Source of the DNA: Antedon mediterranea
Taxonomy: Eukaryota > Echinodermata > Crinoidea > Comatulida > Antedonidae
Direction of reading: 5' to 3'
Assembly: GCF_964355755.1 (NCBI RefSeq)
Contig: NC_092674.1
Coordinates: 17,243,001-17,307,000, forward strand
Length of the DNA stretch: 64,000 bases
The position numbers and the translations under genes are program-made. This document shows positions 33,389-46,824 of the stretch, piece after piece. Each line of letters begins with the position of its first letter. Position 1 is the first letter of the stretch. The notes beneath the pieces are model-generated. The model was not told the origin of the DNA and did no database searches. It saw nothing but the letters and a program-made list of their open reading frames with translations.

Positions 33389-34317
33389 CGCCCGTATTCT
33401 TAAACCGGACTTTAGTCGTAGTTCGAGCTAAAACTAAAAAAATGACGTCATTTTAATTCATAAACCAAACTTCAACTAAATCACCGACTAAATCAGGCCA
33501 ACCTCGACTAAATCGAGACGGATTTTGATCGATTTTTTTTAGTCCTGGAGGGGGCAGACTAAATGGTCGACTAAATGGTTTTTAAACGATGTTTATAAAA
33601 AACGTAACAGTCATTGAGTTGTTATATTGGCCAGATATTGACGAATGAAATATCTATATTTATATTAGCTTAATTAAATATACATTGGTATAAGTTATAA
33701 TAATGAAAATCATCTTTATTTACAACTGTATACAAATTACATTATTTTCTTCGCGCAAGTCCGACTTGAACTACGTGACGCCATAGCGACAATGGGAGAT
33801 GCGGCAATTCACCACGCGATGGAATGTTTAGGGGGCCTAGCGCTTTCTTGGCACGCTATGAAGTGCGTGGTTCGTCGCGATCATACTTTGTTGGGGGTCT
33901 AGAAAATATAAAAGTTACCGTACCGCCATGGTTCCTAAATATATTTTGTAGATTTTGTTTGTTGTTAACCAAAAGTACTTCACTGTTAAATTAATACTGA
34001 TCTTGTTCTAATAATTAACGATTAAAATTATTCTTCTTGTGTATAGTCCTGATGCGTAAAAAGTTTTGTAAGAAAAAGGAAAGTGATATCAATGCGCAAA
34101 ATTTCGTCTGCTCCACAAATACTCTCTTGTCATTGGCCAATGTATAGCCTTTAGTACCCAGACGTGTTAAACTCGACTAAAAGCTCGACTTCATTAAGTC
34201 GAACTGCAAACTTTGACTACTTCGTTTTTGAATCGAATTTGAAGTAATAGCTCGAACTACGACTTTTACAAGTCGAACTTCGAACTACGACTAAAGTCCG
34301 GTTTAAGAATACGGGCG
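33389..34317. mobile_element. Harbinger-like MITE nested in the larger TIR element, copy 1
   Basis: 929 bp. TIRs start CGCCCGTATTCTTAAACCGG and run for ~38 bp into TTAGTCGTAGTTCGA. TAA is duplicated on both sides (33,386-33,388 and 34,318-34,320), the TWA target typical of PIF/Harbinger. The interior holds a 35-codon frame from ATG at 33,793 (MGDAAIHHAMECLG), possibly a first-exon remnant; otherwise non-coding. Confidence 0.85.
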
Positions 34318-35362
34318 TAAGGATAGTCCAGGACTAAAGATAGTCCTCTTTCATGAATACCGGCCTATAAGATTTTGTTAGCACAATATATTTGCATAAA
34401 TGGCAATATTATAGCATAATTTTTTAATTTTAGAAAGTATAAATTTTGGCCATTTTCGAAAAAAAAAATTCCTATGGACCCCCGCAGGAAAATTTTCGGA
34501 AAATGGCCAAATTTCGACCCTTTTATTTTTTGACATAACTAGTTACTATGTCTCTATAAGATGATGTTAGCACAATATATGTACATAAATGGCAATATTA
34601 TAGCATAATTTTCGAATTTTAGAAATTGTAAATTTTGTCAATTTTTCGAAAAAATTCCTATGGTCTCCTGCAGGAAAATTTTCGAAAAATGGCCAAATTT
34701 CAACCCTTTTATTTTTTGACATAATTCGTTACTATGGCTCTATAAGATGATGTTAGCAAAATATATCTGTATAAATGGCAATATTATAGCATATTTATTT
34801 AATTTTAAAGAGTGGAAAATGTTGCCATTTTTCGACCCTTTTATTTTTTTGACATAACTAGCTGCTATGTCTCTATAAGATGATGTTAACACAATATGTG
34901 CATAAATGGCAATATTATAACATAATTCTTGATTTTGAAAAAGTGGAAAATTTTGCCATTATTCGAAAAATTTATATAGTCCCCCGCAGGAAAATTTTCG
35001 AAAAATGGCCAAATTTCCACTCTTTTATTTTTTGACATACAGTAATTCGGTACTATGACGTTATAAGATGATGTTAGCAAAATATATCTGTATAAATGGC
35101 AATATTATAGCATAATTATTGAATTTTACAAAGTGGAAAATGTTGCCATTTTTCGACCCTTTTATTTTTTAAACATAACTAGTTGCTATGTCTCTATAAA
35201 ATGATGTTAGCACAATATATTTGCATAAATGGCAATTTTATAGCATAATTTTCGAATTTTAAAAAGTGGAAATTTTTCCCATTTTTCAAAAAAATTCCTA
35301 TGGTCCCTCGCAGGAAAATTTTCAAAAATGGCCAAATTTCGACCCTTTTATTTTTTGACATA

Positions 35363-35592
35363 AGTATTTATTTTATTTTTATTTTTATTTTTATTTATTT
35401 CCTTTATTGCATCAAGTAAACAGTGATGAAGTTGACATAAATATAATAGTAAATATGTAAACACATAGTATAACACAGTCCAAACAAGTAATACTAAAAT
35501 ATATCATAGTCCACAAATCAGTCTTTCAATGGCCATCATAGTACATCCAGTAACACAAACCAATAAGGGTTCACAATTTGCTTATCATAACT
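35363..35592 (-). mobile_element. Retroelement 3' tail fragment, HOR copy 2
   Basis: Same as 28,361-28,590: AATAAAGG-type signal and (AAATA)n tail on the minus strand, within satellite C. Confidence 0.6.
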
Positions 35593-35879
35593 CAGTTACT
35601 GATCATTCACCAATCATAAGATCATGTTAGCACAATATTCTTGTATAAATGGCAATATTATAGCATATTTTTCAAATTTTAAAAAGTGGAAATTTTGGTT
35701 ATTTCTCGAAAAAATTCCTGTGGTCCCCCGCAGGGAAATTGTCGGAAAATTGCCAAATTTCGACACTTTTATTTTTTGACATAACTAGTTACTATGGCTC
35801 TATAAAATGATGTTAACACAATATATGTTCATAAATGGATATATTATAGCCCAATTATTGAATTTTAAATGGTAGACAT

Positions 35880-37447
35880 AGGTAATGAACCAGCATAAGT
35901 AATTATGTGGTGGTAGTAGGGGAACCAGCATGAGTCATATAATGAATGCTGTACTTAAGAGCATGAGTGATAAAACACCGCCGTATGTGGGGGTGGGTAA
36001 TGAACCAGCATAAGAAATTATGTGGTGGTAGTAGGGGGACCAGCATGAGTCATATAATGAGTGCTATACTTGTGATAAAACACCGCCGTATGTGGGGGTA
36101 GTTAATGAACCAGCATAAGTAATTATGTGGTGGTAGTAGGGGAACCAGCATGAGTCATATAATGAATGCTGTACTTAAGAGCATGAGTGATAAAACACCG
36201 CCGTATGTGGGGGTGGGTAATGAACCAGCATAAGAAATTATGTGGTGGTAGTAGGGTTAATAAACTAGCATAAGTAATTATGTGGTGGTAGTAGGGGAAC
36301 CAGTATGAGTCATATAATGAATGCTGTACTTAGGAGCATGAGTGATAAAACGCCGCCATTCTCTTGAATGTAATTACAAAGGTTAAATAGTTTCGATTAA
36401 GCATGAATGGTGTCAACAATGTATTGCCTGGCAGCTTATACTAACCTTGATGAGAGGATTTTGTTTTGTTTATTCGTTTTAATTATGTATTTATTTATTT
36501 TTCTCCAAAATCCGGTTCCGGTTTGTCCACAGTGACTGCAGTAGGGAAAATAACAGATAATAATATTGTTGTTATTTAGTGGCATGAGTTAGCATAAGAG
36601 GCTCCGTGCATTAAAGCAGACCCTAGGGACGCCTTATATCTTTTTCGTCCATTTGTGGAGTTGGAATGGAGACCATCATTTGACCACAGAGAAATGAGGT
36701 TTGCCCAGAAGCCGGGATGGGTATGTTAGTGAAGGCCATGAGTTTTGCGGCAGAACTCGCGTAGGAAACCGTTGAAATCGTGAATGCGCTCGTTAAACAA
36801 AGGAGGGGGGAGGTGGCCAGTGTGAGATAATCGGAACGTCTGTGAGCAGAGGGTAGTCCGAATTGGTGTCCAGATGGGAAAAATATAGGTCAAAAGAATT
36901 TTGAAGAGAGAGTTTGCCGCCGACCAAGCATCCGAATCAACGAGGTCATTCGATCCGAGGTCGATGATCAAGATATCTGGCTTGAATGTTGCCAATCGAT
37001 TTACAAAATTAGTTAGGTCGTTAATCTTTAGGCCGGGTACCCCCCCCCCCCCAAAGAACAGTATTATCGTAGTGATGGCTGATTCGGAAGTCAGACAAAG
37101 GTCGGTGTGGACCAAGTATGGAGCCGGAAGAATTACCCAAGCCGTGATGGAAAGCGAGGCTGTCGCTCAAACCGGAAACGAATGAGTGGCCTAGGACACA
37201 ACCAGACAACATAATTACAATAAAGTACGAAAATTCGAAAAATGGGGGTAAGATAAGGTGTGAGATAAATTCCAGTCAAAGTATGTTGTGTGTTGACACA
37301 AATCCTATCAGTGTAGGAGGATAAAAGGGACTGGTAAAATGTAAAAAGCCAAAATCGGGCGTGGTAATCTGTTGACAGCGTGAGGTGAAGAGGATGAGAT
37401 GCTCACGCTGTCAAAAGATGATTGCGAGGGCGCCCCGCAATCACGTG
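35880..37447 (-). mobile_element. SGNH-hydrolase element, copy 2
   Basis: 1,568 bp, flanked by the same 57 bp direct repeats as copy 1. Minisatellite at 35,881-36,352, paired hairpins at its right end. The only clear length change from copy 1 is 13 instead of 14 C in the C-run. Confidence 0.75.
36576..37212 (-). pseudogene. SGNH-hydrolase ORF, copy 2 (broken)
   Basis: Same architecture as copy 1: ATG at 37,212, VLGHSF intact, then a 13-C run (37,040-37,052) that shifts the frame, IIDLGSNDL in the second frame, and the shared TAA at 36,726-36,728 before the DGFH block. Not functional. Confidence 0.8.
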
Positions 37448-37930
37448 ATATGTTCATAAATGGATATATTATAGCCCAATTATTGAATTTTAAATGGTAG
37501 ACATTTTGGTTATTTTTCGAAAAAAATACTGTCGTCCCCCAACCGGAAATTTTCGGAATATGGCCAAATTTCGACCCTTTTATTTTTTGACATAACTAGT
37601 TACTATGTCTCTATAAGATGATGTTAGCACAATATATGTACATAAATGGCAATATTATAGCACAATTTTCGAATTTTAGAAATTGGAAATTTTGTCAATT
37701 TTTCGAAAAAATTCCTATGGTCTCCTGCAGGAAAATTTTCGAAAAATGGCCAAATTTCAACCCTTTTATTTTTTGACATAATTCGTTACTATGGCTCTAT
37801 AAGATGATGTTAGCAAAATATATCTGTATAAATGGCAATATTATAGCATATTTATTTAATTTTAAAGAGTGGAAAATGTTGCCATTTTTCGACCCTTTTT
37901 TTTTGACATAACTAGTTACTATGTCTCTAT

Positions 37931-40900
37931 GGGCCGTATTCATGAAAGGGGACTAACTTTAGTCCTGGATTATCTCTGGATTTAGTCCTGGACTATTTTG
38001 AAATGGTATTCATGAAAGGGGACTAACTTTAGTCCTGGACTAAACCTGGACTAAACCTGGACTAAAACCGGCAAAAGATAGTCCATCCAAGGGGTAGGTT
38101 TAAGAAAGTTAGTCCTGGACTATCTCGAATAGCTCGAAAAAAATGGTGGCCTGAGGTAAGGTAGGTTACAAGTGTGACAACTTTAAAACGGTATTTAAGA
38201 AGCAAAATAATAATAATCATTTTTATTTGTATCAAATTAGTAATTACAACATATATTTAATATAATAAAGTACTTTAGAAAGTAAAAAAATTATATTTAG
38301 TAAGTTAATTTAGTGTGTTTAATCTAGGCCTAAAAGCTAGGCCCACAGCTTTAATTCTGACAGCGCTTGCCTAGGGCGATATTGCCTAGCAACCACCCTA
38401 TACTGCTAGTGTTAAAATGATTTGTTCTTCATTAAGCGCACATTTAACTTATTTAAAGATGTAAATCACATTATAGCCTATATAATCTTAATTTGTAATA
38501 GATTTTACATTATTAACATTTTTGTTTAAAATGATGTTAGAGGGATATAGCCTAGCTAGCTAGACCGCAGTCTAAAAGCCTATTTAAGCTATGCCTACAC
38601 TTAACTAGGCTTCTCTAGACTATGCCATTGGCTGAGTCGGTGGGCATTGCAAGGCCCTACTTCAGGTAGTCAGTAAACAGTAGTCTTATTCTATTGTAGG
38701 CATACATTGTATTACTTAGTTAGCCTTGTCTAGGCCTAGACTGGAATGAATGCAGTGTTAGGTATTTTCAAAATATTGGATCAATTTTCATAGATAGGGC
38801 ATCCTGTTGAATTAATTTTAATTTGGCATAGTTTAGTTTAGTTTAGTTATAATGGGAAAGTTTAGGCGATGCCTTTTTAACCCCACATATCAACTACATT
38901 GTGTCGAAATGCAATAGACCTAGGCTAATAAATAGTTAGTAGTAATAATAGATGTATATATTTTAATATCATTTATTTTTCTATTTGGTTTAGACAGCTG
39001 AAGAAAAATGTCTAGTTAATATTATATGCCTCCACTACTGTCCTAGTTACATGGAATGCTGCTGGTCAGGTAAGGTAAGATAAAAATAAAACAATTTACA
39101 TACAACCTGTTGAATTAATTTTAATTTGGCATAATTTAATGTAAATAGGCCTAGGCTAGGAATAGTTTCAATATTTTTTAGATAATATAGTTTAATTTCA
39201 TTTATTTTTCTATTGGTTTAGACTGCTGAACAGATATCTGGTCAATTATATGCCTCCTCCACTACCGTCCTCTTAGGCTATAACATGGAATGATGCTGTT
39301 GGTCATGTAAGGTAATAAGATAAAGACAAATATTTAAAATGTATTAATAAATTGTCTAAAAAAATTGCATCCTGCAAACTACACAAGGTGGGTGTGGGAT
39401 TGAAACAAAAAATCCTGGATCCACCCACTGCATAGTTATCTAGGAAGGCCTGATTTCTGGATATTTTCATATTAAGTTAAGCGGTATTATTGAAAAATAA
39501 ATGGAGTGGAGTATTGTGACAAATTATCTAGCTTGTAAGCCTACAGTTTTTGTTGGCCAGGGCTAAAGATTGTCTATCGTCTACCGCTATTATCTGTACT
39601 GTGTTAAAGTTTGGATGTAATATAATTTAACATTATATATTTTTTTTAGATACAATTGCTAACAAACCTGGATGGAGCGCAATAATCATGCAGAGAGAAA
39701 CAGGACTACCAAAAACAATTGTATAGCAAGTTATACTTGTGTAGTAATAAATGAAAATAAGAATATCCATATAAAAACAACAAATGAAACTTTTTAAATT
39801 ACTGTATTGTTTTATTCAAAAACAGTAAATAAATAAATTAAAATACCATATTATTACTGTAGTTTTGTCAGCATGTACATTCATGTTCAGATCACAGAAT
39901 TCTGTTCAATTTTTATTTAGATAAATAATTTGTGACTGAAATACATATATATACAATTGTCATAAAAATAAATAGTTTTGTTTATACTTAAAAATGGTCA
40001 TCATGTCTTCAATTATTTATGTCCAATTCTCAATTCTGCAGTCGAGCCAGTTTATACTCTGTGATAATTTTGCAATCACAGCTCCAACAATGAAAATAGT
40101 AGTATAATAACAGTATTTAAACAATGTTGATGCCTTGCTAACTTTGAAAATCTGTGTAGATAAAAAAAAGAGGAAATTTACAATAAATATTGGAAATTAG
40201 TAACTGCATGTATTAATGTGTTTTTTTTTATATTTTCCTGTGAAATTACTTTTTAATCAATATTTCTTTTGAACATGTTTTTCTTATTTCTCTGTTTTTT
40301 GTTTGCTTTGCTATATTTATTTGTTTTTTTTATGTATTTATATGAGGGCCCCTTGAATTATGGTCATCATGCATACTGTATGCTAGGTTCACCATTTAAC
40401 AAAAAACAAATAAAACTTTGAAATAATTATATATAAAATGTAGTGCACTATTTAAATGTGATATCTCATTGTAAATCTTATTGAACACAGATCTTCAATT
40501 AAATAATGCATGTTATTGTTATGCCTACTACCAGGAGAGACTACCCTGGCCAGTAGCTAGTAGAATTAGGCAGGCTATTGCTCTACTCTAGTCTAGTAGT
40601 AGGAACTAGATAGGCAAGGTTGCAGTTAGCTAGGTTAGGCCTATTCTTTTTTTATTTAATCATCATATTATTATTATGAATCAACCTACTGTAACAGATC
40701 AATTAATAATAACAAATGATGAACACATTTTTTAAACAAAATATAAAAAAGGACAAAATTAGTAGTACTACTAGCTAGGCCTAGGCTAGAACTAGTAGCA
40801 GTAGTAGGAGTCTGCCTATAATCCTATATATATAATAATAAATATAGGCCTTGTAGTTAGCTAGTTATAGTAGGCTAGTCTAGATCTAAAGAGTAGACAG

Positions 40901-42500
40901 TAGTTACTACCGGAACTAGGCTAGGTAATAGGCCATAGTTTTAGTGAAACTAGTGTAGGCCTAGGAGTGGGTGGGAATACTAGGCCTAGATAGTAGTTGC
41001 GCCTAGGCTAGTCTAGGTAGGCCTAGAGAGAGAGGTAGGCTAGGCCTAGGCTAGGTAAACAAAGGTAGGCCTATGGCTAGCTAGGCCTGAAGTTCGCCTT
41101 AAAATTCAATTTCTTTAAATGAAATTCAAATAAAATTACACAAGAGTCTTCTTTAAATATTCAAGACTTACTTTGTTTTCCAATAATTTCATTTATGCTT
41201 CTGGTTTAATGGCAAAATTAGTTGTTTTATGTTACTATTTATTCATCAGGCATCTGTCACACGTGTTACACGTACTGTGTGTGCAGAACCTATAATCTGA
41301 CCTCTAGTTGAACTTGTGCAGGGTAAATTATACCCTGGACGCGTAGTACGCGATTGCAATGCTAGCGTGTTTGGAACAAGTTTAGAAGGAAACATCATGG
41401 ACCACCTAGCTGCTGTAATTTTCCATGGCTTAATCCAGGACTATTTAGTCCAGGTTTCATGAATACCATATCAAGGATAGTCCAGGATTATCCTTAGTCC
41501 TGGACTAGATAGTCTAGGACTAACGCCCGTATTCTTAAACCGGACTTTAGTCGTAGTTCGAGCTAAAACTAAAAAAATGACGTCATTTTAATTCATAAAC
41601 CAAACTTCAACTAAATCACCGACTAAATCAGGCCAACCTCGACTAAATCGAGACGGATTTTGATCGATTTTTTTTAGTCCTGGAGGGGGCAGACTAAATG
41701 GTCGACTAAATGGTTTTTAAACGATGTTTATAAAAAACGTAACAGTCATTGAGTTGTTATATTGGCCAGATATTGACGAATGAAATATCTATATTTATAT
41801 TAGCTTAATTAAATATACATTGGTATAAGTTATAATAATGAAAATCATCTTTATTTACAACTGTATACAAATTACATTATTTTCTTCGCGCAAGTCCGAC
41901 TTGAACTACGTGACGCCATAGCGACAATGGGAGATGCGGCAATTCACCACGCGATGGAATGTTTAGGGGGCCTAGCGCTTTCTTGGCACGCTATGAAGTG
42001 CGTGGTTCGTCGCGATCATACTTTGTTGGGGGTCTAGAAAATATAAAAGTTACCGTACCGCCATGGTTCCTAAATATATTTTGTAGATTTTGTTTGTTGT
42101 TAACCAAAAGTACTTCACTGTTAAATTAATACTGATCTTGTTCTAATAATTAACGATTAAAATTATTCTTCTTGTGTATAGTCCTGATGCGTAAAAAGTT
42201 TTGTAAGAAAAAGGAAAGTGATATCAATGCGCAAAATTTCGTCTGCTCCACAAATACTCTCTTGTCATTGGCCAATGTATAGCCTTTAGTACCCAGACGT
42301 GTTAAACTCGACTAAAAGCTCGACTTCATTAAGTCGAACTGCAAACTTTGACTACTTCGTTTTTGAATCGAATTTGAAGTAATAGCTCGAACTACGACTT
42401 TTACAAGTCGAACTTCGAACTACGACTAAAGTCCGGTTTAAGAATACGGGCGTAAGGATAGTCCAGGACTAAAGATAGTCCTCTTTCATGAATACCGGCC
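37931..42500. mobile_element. Harbinger-like TIR element (4.57 kb with nested MITE), HOR copy 2
   Basis: Left end GGGCCGTATTCATGAAAGGG and the reverse complement of the right end GGCCGGTATTCATGAAAGAG match over ~38 bp with few differences. It splits a satellite C monomer at CTCTAT/TATAAG, giving TAT on both sides. Subterminal copies of TTTAGTCCTGGACTA cluster inside both ends (37,950-38,120 and 41,430-41,520). No transposase is visible, so it is non-autonomous. Assignment to PIF/Harbinger rests on termini and the resemblance to the nested MITE. Confidence 0.75.
41524..42452. mobile_element. Harbinger-like MITE, HOR copy 2
   Basis: 929 bp at the same internal position as in copy 1, with TAA on both sides. 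It was therefore inserted before the 8.1 kb unit was amplified. Confidence 0.85.
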
Positions 42501-43497
42501 TATAAGATTTTGTTAGCACAATATATTTGCATAAATGGCAATATTATAGCATAATTTTTTAATTTTAGAAAGTATAAATTTTGGCCATTTTCGAAAAAAA
42601 AAATTCCTATGGACCCCCGCAGGAAAATTTTCGGAAAATGGCCAAATTTCGACCCTTTTATTTTTTGACATAACTAGTTACTATGTCTCTATAAGATGAT
42701 GTTAGCACAATATATGTACATAAATGGCAATATTATAGCATAATTTTCGAATTTTAGAAATTGTAAATTTTGTCAATTTTTCGAAAAAATTCCTATGGTC
42801 TCCTGCAGGAAAATTTTCGAAAAATGGCCAAATTTCAACCCTTTTATTTTTTGACATAATTCGTTACTATGGCTCTATAAGATGATGTTAGCAAAATATA
42901 TCTGTATAAATGGCAATATTATAGCATATTTATTTAATTTTAAAGAGTGGAAAATGTTGCCATTTTTCGACCCTTTTATTTTTTTGACATAACTAGCTGC
43001 TATGTCTCTATAAGATGATGTTAACACAATATGTGCATAAATGGCAATATTATAACATAATTCTTGATTTTGAAAAAGTGGAAAATTTTGCCATTATTCG
43101 AAAAATTTATATAGTCCCCCGCAGGAAAATTTTCGAAAAATGGCCAAATTTCCACTCTTTTATTTTTTGACATACAGTAATTCGGTACTATGACGTTATA
43201 AGATGATGTTAGCAAAATATATCTGTATAAATGGCAATATTATAGCATAATTATTGAATTTTACAAAGTGGAAAATGTTGCCATTTTTCGACCCTTTTAT
43301 TTTTTAAACATAACTAGTTGCTATGTCTCTATAAAATGATGTTAGCACAATATATTTGCATAAATGGCAATTTTATAGCATAATTTTCGAATTTTAAAAA
43401 GTGGAAATTTTTCCCATTTTTCAAAAAAATTCCTATGGTCCCTCGCAGGAAAATTTTCAAAAATGGCCAAATTTCGACCCTTTTATTTTTTGACATA

Positions 43498-43727
43498 AGT
43501 ATTTATTTTATTTTTATTTTTATTTTTATTTATTTCCTTTATTGCATCAAGTAAACAGTGATGAAGTTGACATAAATATAATAGTAAATATGTAAACACA
43601 TAGTATAACACAGTCCAAACAAGTAATACTAAAATATATCATAGTCCACAAATCAGTCTTTCAATGGCCATCATAGTACATCCAGTAACACAAACCAATA
43701 AGGGTTCACAATTTGCTTATCATAACT
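43498..43727 (-). mobile_element. Retroelement 3' tail fragment, HOR copy 3
   Basis: Same tail fragment as in copies 1 and 2, minus strand. Confidence 0.6.
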
Positions 43728-44014
43728 CAGTTACTGATCATTCACCAATCATAAGATCATGTTAGCACAATATTCTTGTATAAATGGCAATATTATAGCA
43801 TATTTTTCAAATTTTAAAAAGTGGAAATTTTGGTTATTTCTCGAAAAAATTCCTGTGGTCCCCCGCAGGGAAATTGTCGGAAAATTGCCAAATTTCGACA
43901 CTTTTATTTTTTGACATAACTAGTTACTATGGCTCTATAAAATGATGTTAACACAATATATGTTCATAAATGGATATATTATAGCCCAATTATTGAATTT
44001 TAAATGGTAGACAT

Positions 44015-45582
44015 AGGTAATGAACCAGCATAAGTAATTATGTGGTGGTAGTAGGGGAACCAGCATGAGTCATATAATGAATGCTGTACTTAAGAGCATG
44101 AGTGATAAAACACCGCCGTATGTGGGGGTGGGTAATGAACCAGCATAAGAAATTATGTGGTGGTAGTAGGGGGACCAGCATGAGTCATATAATGAGTGCT
44201 ATACTTGTGATAAAACACCGCCGTATGTGGGGGTAGTTAATGAACCAGCATAAGTAATTATGTGGTGGTAGTAGGGGAACCAGCATGAGTCATATAATGA
44301 ATGCTGTACTTAAGAGCATGAGTGATAAAACACCGCCGTATGTGGGGGTGGGTAATGAACCAGCATAAGAAATTATGTGGTGGTAGTAGGGTTAATAAAC
44401 TAGCATAAGTAATTATGTGGTGGTAGTAGGGGAACCAGTATGAGTCATATAATGAATGCTGTACTTAGGAGCATGAGTGATAAAACGCCGCCATTCTCTT
44501 GAATGTAATTACAAAGGTTAAATAGTTTCGATTAAGCATGAATGGTGTCAACAATGTATTGCCTGGCAGCTTATACTAACCTTGATGAGAGGATTTTGTT
44601 TTGTTTATTCGTTTTAATTATGTATTTATTTATTTTTCTCCAAAATCCGGTTCCGGTTTGTCCACAGTGACTGCAGTAGGGAAAATAACAGATAATAATA
44701 TTGTTGTTATTTAGTGGCATGAGTTAGCATAAGAGGCTCCGTGCATTAAAGCAGACCCTAGGGACGCCTTATATCTTTTTCGTCCATTTGTGGAGTTGGA
44801 ATGGAGACCATCATTTGACCACAGAGAAATGAGGTTTGCCCAGAAGCCGGGATGGGTATGTTAGTGAAGGCCATGAGTTTTGCGGCAGAACTCGCGTAGG
44901 AAACCGTTGAAATCGTGAATGCGCTCGTTAAACAAAGGAGGGGGGAGGTGGCCAGTGTGAGATAATCGGAACGTCTGTGAGCAGAGGGTAGTCCGAATTG
45001 GTGTCCAGATGGGAAAAATATAGGTCAAAAGAATTTTGAAGAGAGAGTTTGCCGCCGACCAAGCATCCGAATCAACGAGGTCATTCGATCCGAGGTCGAT
45101 GATCAAGATATCTGGCTTGAATGTTGCCAATCGATTTACAAAATTAGTTAGGTCGTTAATCTTTAGGCCGGGTACCCCCCCCCCCCCAAAGAACAGTATT
45201 ATCGTAGTGATGGCTGATTCGGAAGTCAGACAAAGGTCGGTGTGGACCAAGTATGGAGCCGGAAGAATTACCCAAGCCGTGATGGAAAGCGAGGCTGTCG
45301 CTCAAACCGGAAACGAATGAGTGGCCTAGGACACAACCAGACAACATAATTACAATAAAGTACGAAAATTCGAAAAATGGGGGTAAGATAAGGTGTGAGA
45401 TAAATTCCAGTCAAAGTATGTTGTGTGTTGACACAAATCCTATCAGTGTAGGAGGATAAAAGGGACTGGTAAAATGTAAAAAGCCAAAATCGGGCGTGGT
45501 AATCTGTTGACAGCGTGAGGTGAAGAGGATGAGATGCTCACGCTGTCAAAAGATGATTGCGAGGGCGCCCCGCAATCACGTG
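44015..45582 (-). mobile_element. SGNH-hydrolase element, copy 3
   Basis: 1,568 bp, indistinguishable by eye from copy 2, with the same 57 bp flanking direct repeats, minisatellite and paired hairpins. Confidence 0.75.
44711..45347 (-). pseudogene. SGNH-hydrolase ORF, copy 3 (broken)
   Basis: Same as copy 2: 13-C frameshift after the N-terminal VLGHSF part, IIDLGSNDL block in the second frame, and a premature TAA at 44,861-44,863. Confidence 0.8.
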
Positions 45583-46824
45583 ATATGTTCATAAATGGAT
45601 ATATTATAGCCCAATTATTGAATTTTAAATGGTAGACATTTTGGTTATTTTTCGAAAAAAATACTGTCGTCCCCCAACCGGAAATTTTCGGAATATGGCC
45701 AAATTTCGACCCTTTTATTTTTTGACATAACTAGTTACTATGTCTCTATAAGATGATGTTAGCACAATATATGTACATAAATGGCAATATTATAGCACAA
45801 TTTTCGAATTTTAGAAATTGGAAATTTTGTCAATTTTTCGAAAAAATTCCTATGGTCTCCTGCAGGAAAATTTTCGAAAAATGGCCAAATTTCAACCCTT
45901 TTATTTTTTGACATAATTCGTTACTATGGCTCTATAAGATGATGTTAGCAAAATATATCTGTATAAATGGCAATATTATAGCATATTTATTTAATTTTAA
46001 AGAGTGGAAAATGTTGCCATTTTTCGACCCTTTTTTTTTTGACATAACTAGTTACTATGTCTCTATGGGCCGTATTCATGAAAGGGGACTAACTTTAGTC
46101 CTGGATTATCTCTGGATTTAGTCCTGGACTATTTTGAAATGGTATTCATGAAAGGGGACTAACTTTAGTCCTGGACTAAACCTGGACTAAACCTGGACTA
46201 AAACCGGCAAAAGATAGTCCATCCAAGGGGTAGGTTTAAGAAAGTTAGTCCTGGACTATCTCGAATAGCTCGAAAAAAATGGTGGCCTGAGGTAAGGTAG
46301 GTTACAAGTGTGACAACTTTAAAACGGTATTTAAGAAGCAAAATAATAATAATCATTTTTATTTGTATCAAATTAGTAATTACAACATATATTTAATATA
46401 ATAAAGTACTTTAGAAAGTAAAAAAATTATATTTAGTAAGTTAATTTAGTGTGTTTAATCTAGGCCTAAAAGCTAGGCCCACAGCTTTAATTCTGACAGC
46501 GCTTGCCTAGGGCGATATTGCCTAGCAACCACCCTATACTGCTAGTGTTAAAATGATTTGTTCTTCATTAAGCGCACATTTAACTTATTTAAAGATGTAA
46601 ATCACATTATAGCCTATATAATCTTAATTTGTAATAGATTTTACATTATTAACATTTTTGTTTAAAATGATGTTAGAGGGATATAGCCTAGCTAGCTAGA
46701 CCGCAGTCTAAAAGCCTATTTAAGCTATGCCTACACTTAACTAGGCTTCTCTAGACTATGCCATTGGCTGAGTCGGTGGGCATTGCAAGGCCCTACTTCA
46801 GGTAGTCAGTAAACAGTAGTCTAA

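Larger units (their letters stand above)
27364..34365. repeat. 8.1 kb composite higher-order repeat, copy 1 (shortened)
   Basis: 7,002 bp. Order: satellite C monomers, retroelement tail, SGNH element, satellite C monomers, Harbinger-like element with nested MITE. Compared with copy 2 it lacks 1,133 bp: at ~30,764 the satellite jumps into the Harbinger-like interior (ATTGTGTCGAAATGC), so the left TIR is gone. Confidence 0.9.
30764..34365. mobile_element. Harbinger-like TIR element, HOR copy 1 (left end deleted)
   Basis: Matches the interior of the element at 37,931-42,500 from ~38,900 onward. The right TIR is intact (ends TTTCATGAATACCGGCC at 34,365). The left TIR and ~970 bp of interior are missing. 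It carries the nested MITE 33,389-34,317. The interior is ~2.5 kb of AT-rich sequence with no open frame over 60 codons. Confidence 0.75.
34366..42500. repeat. 8.1 kb composite higher-order repeat, copy 2 (complete)
   Basis: 8,135 bp, the fullest simple unit. It is essentially identical to copy 3 apart from one T in a T-run, a rare substitution or two, and the extra MITE. It contains, in order, satellite C (34,366-35,879), SGNH element, satellite C (37,448-37,930) and the Harbinger-like element. Confidence 0.9.

Noticed and set aside
34886-35080. 64-codon minus-strand ORF repeated at 43,021 and 52,087
   Set aside because: Lies wholly within satellite C monomers; its recurrence is due to the 8.1 kb unit, not to coding selection.
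36901-37185. 94-codon plus-strand ORF opposite the SGNH gene, also at 45,036
   Set aside because: Shadow of the minus-strand SGNH frame; begins at TTG and crosses the C-run.
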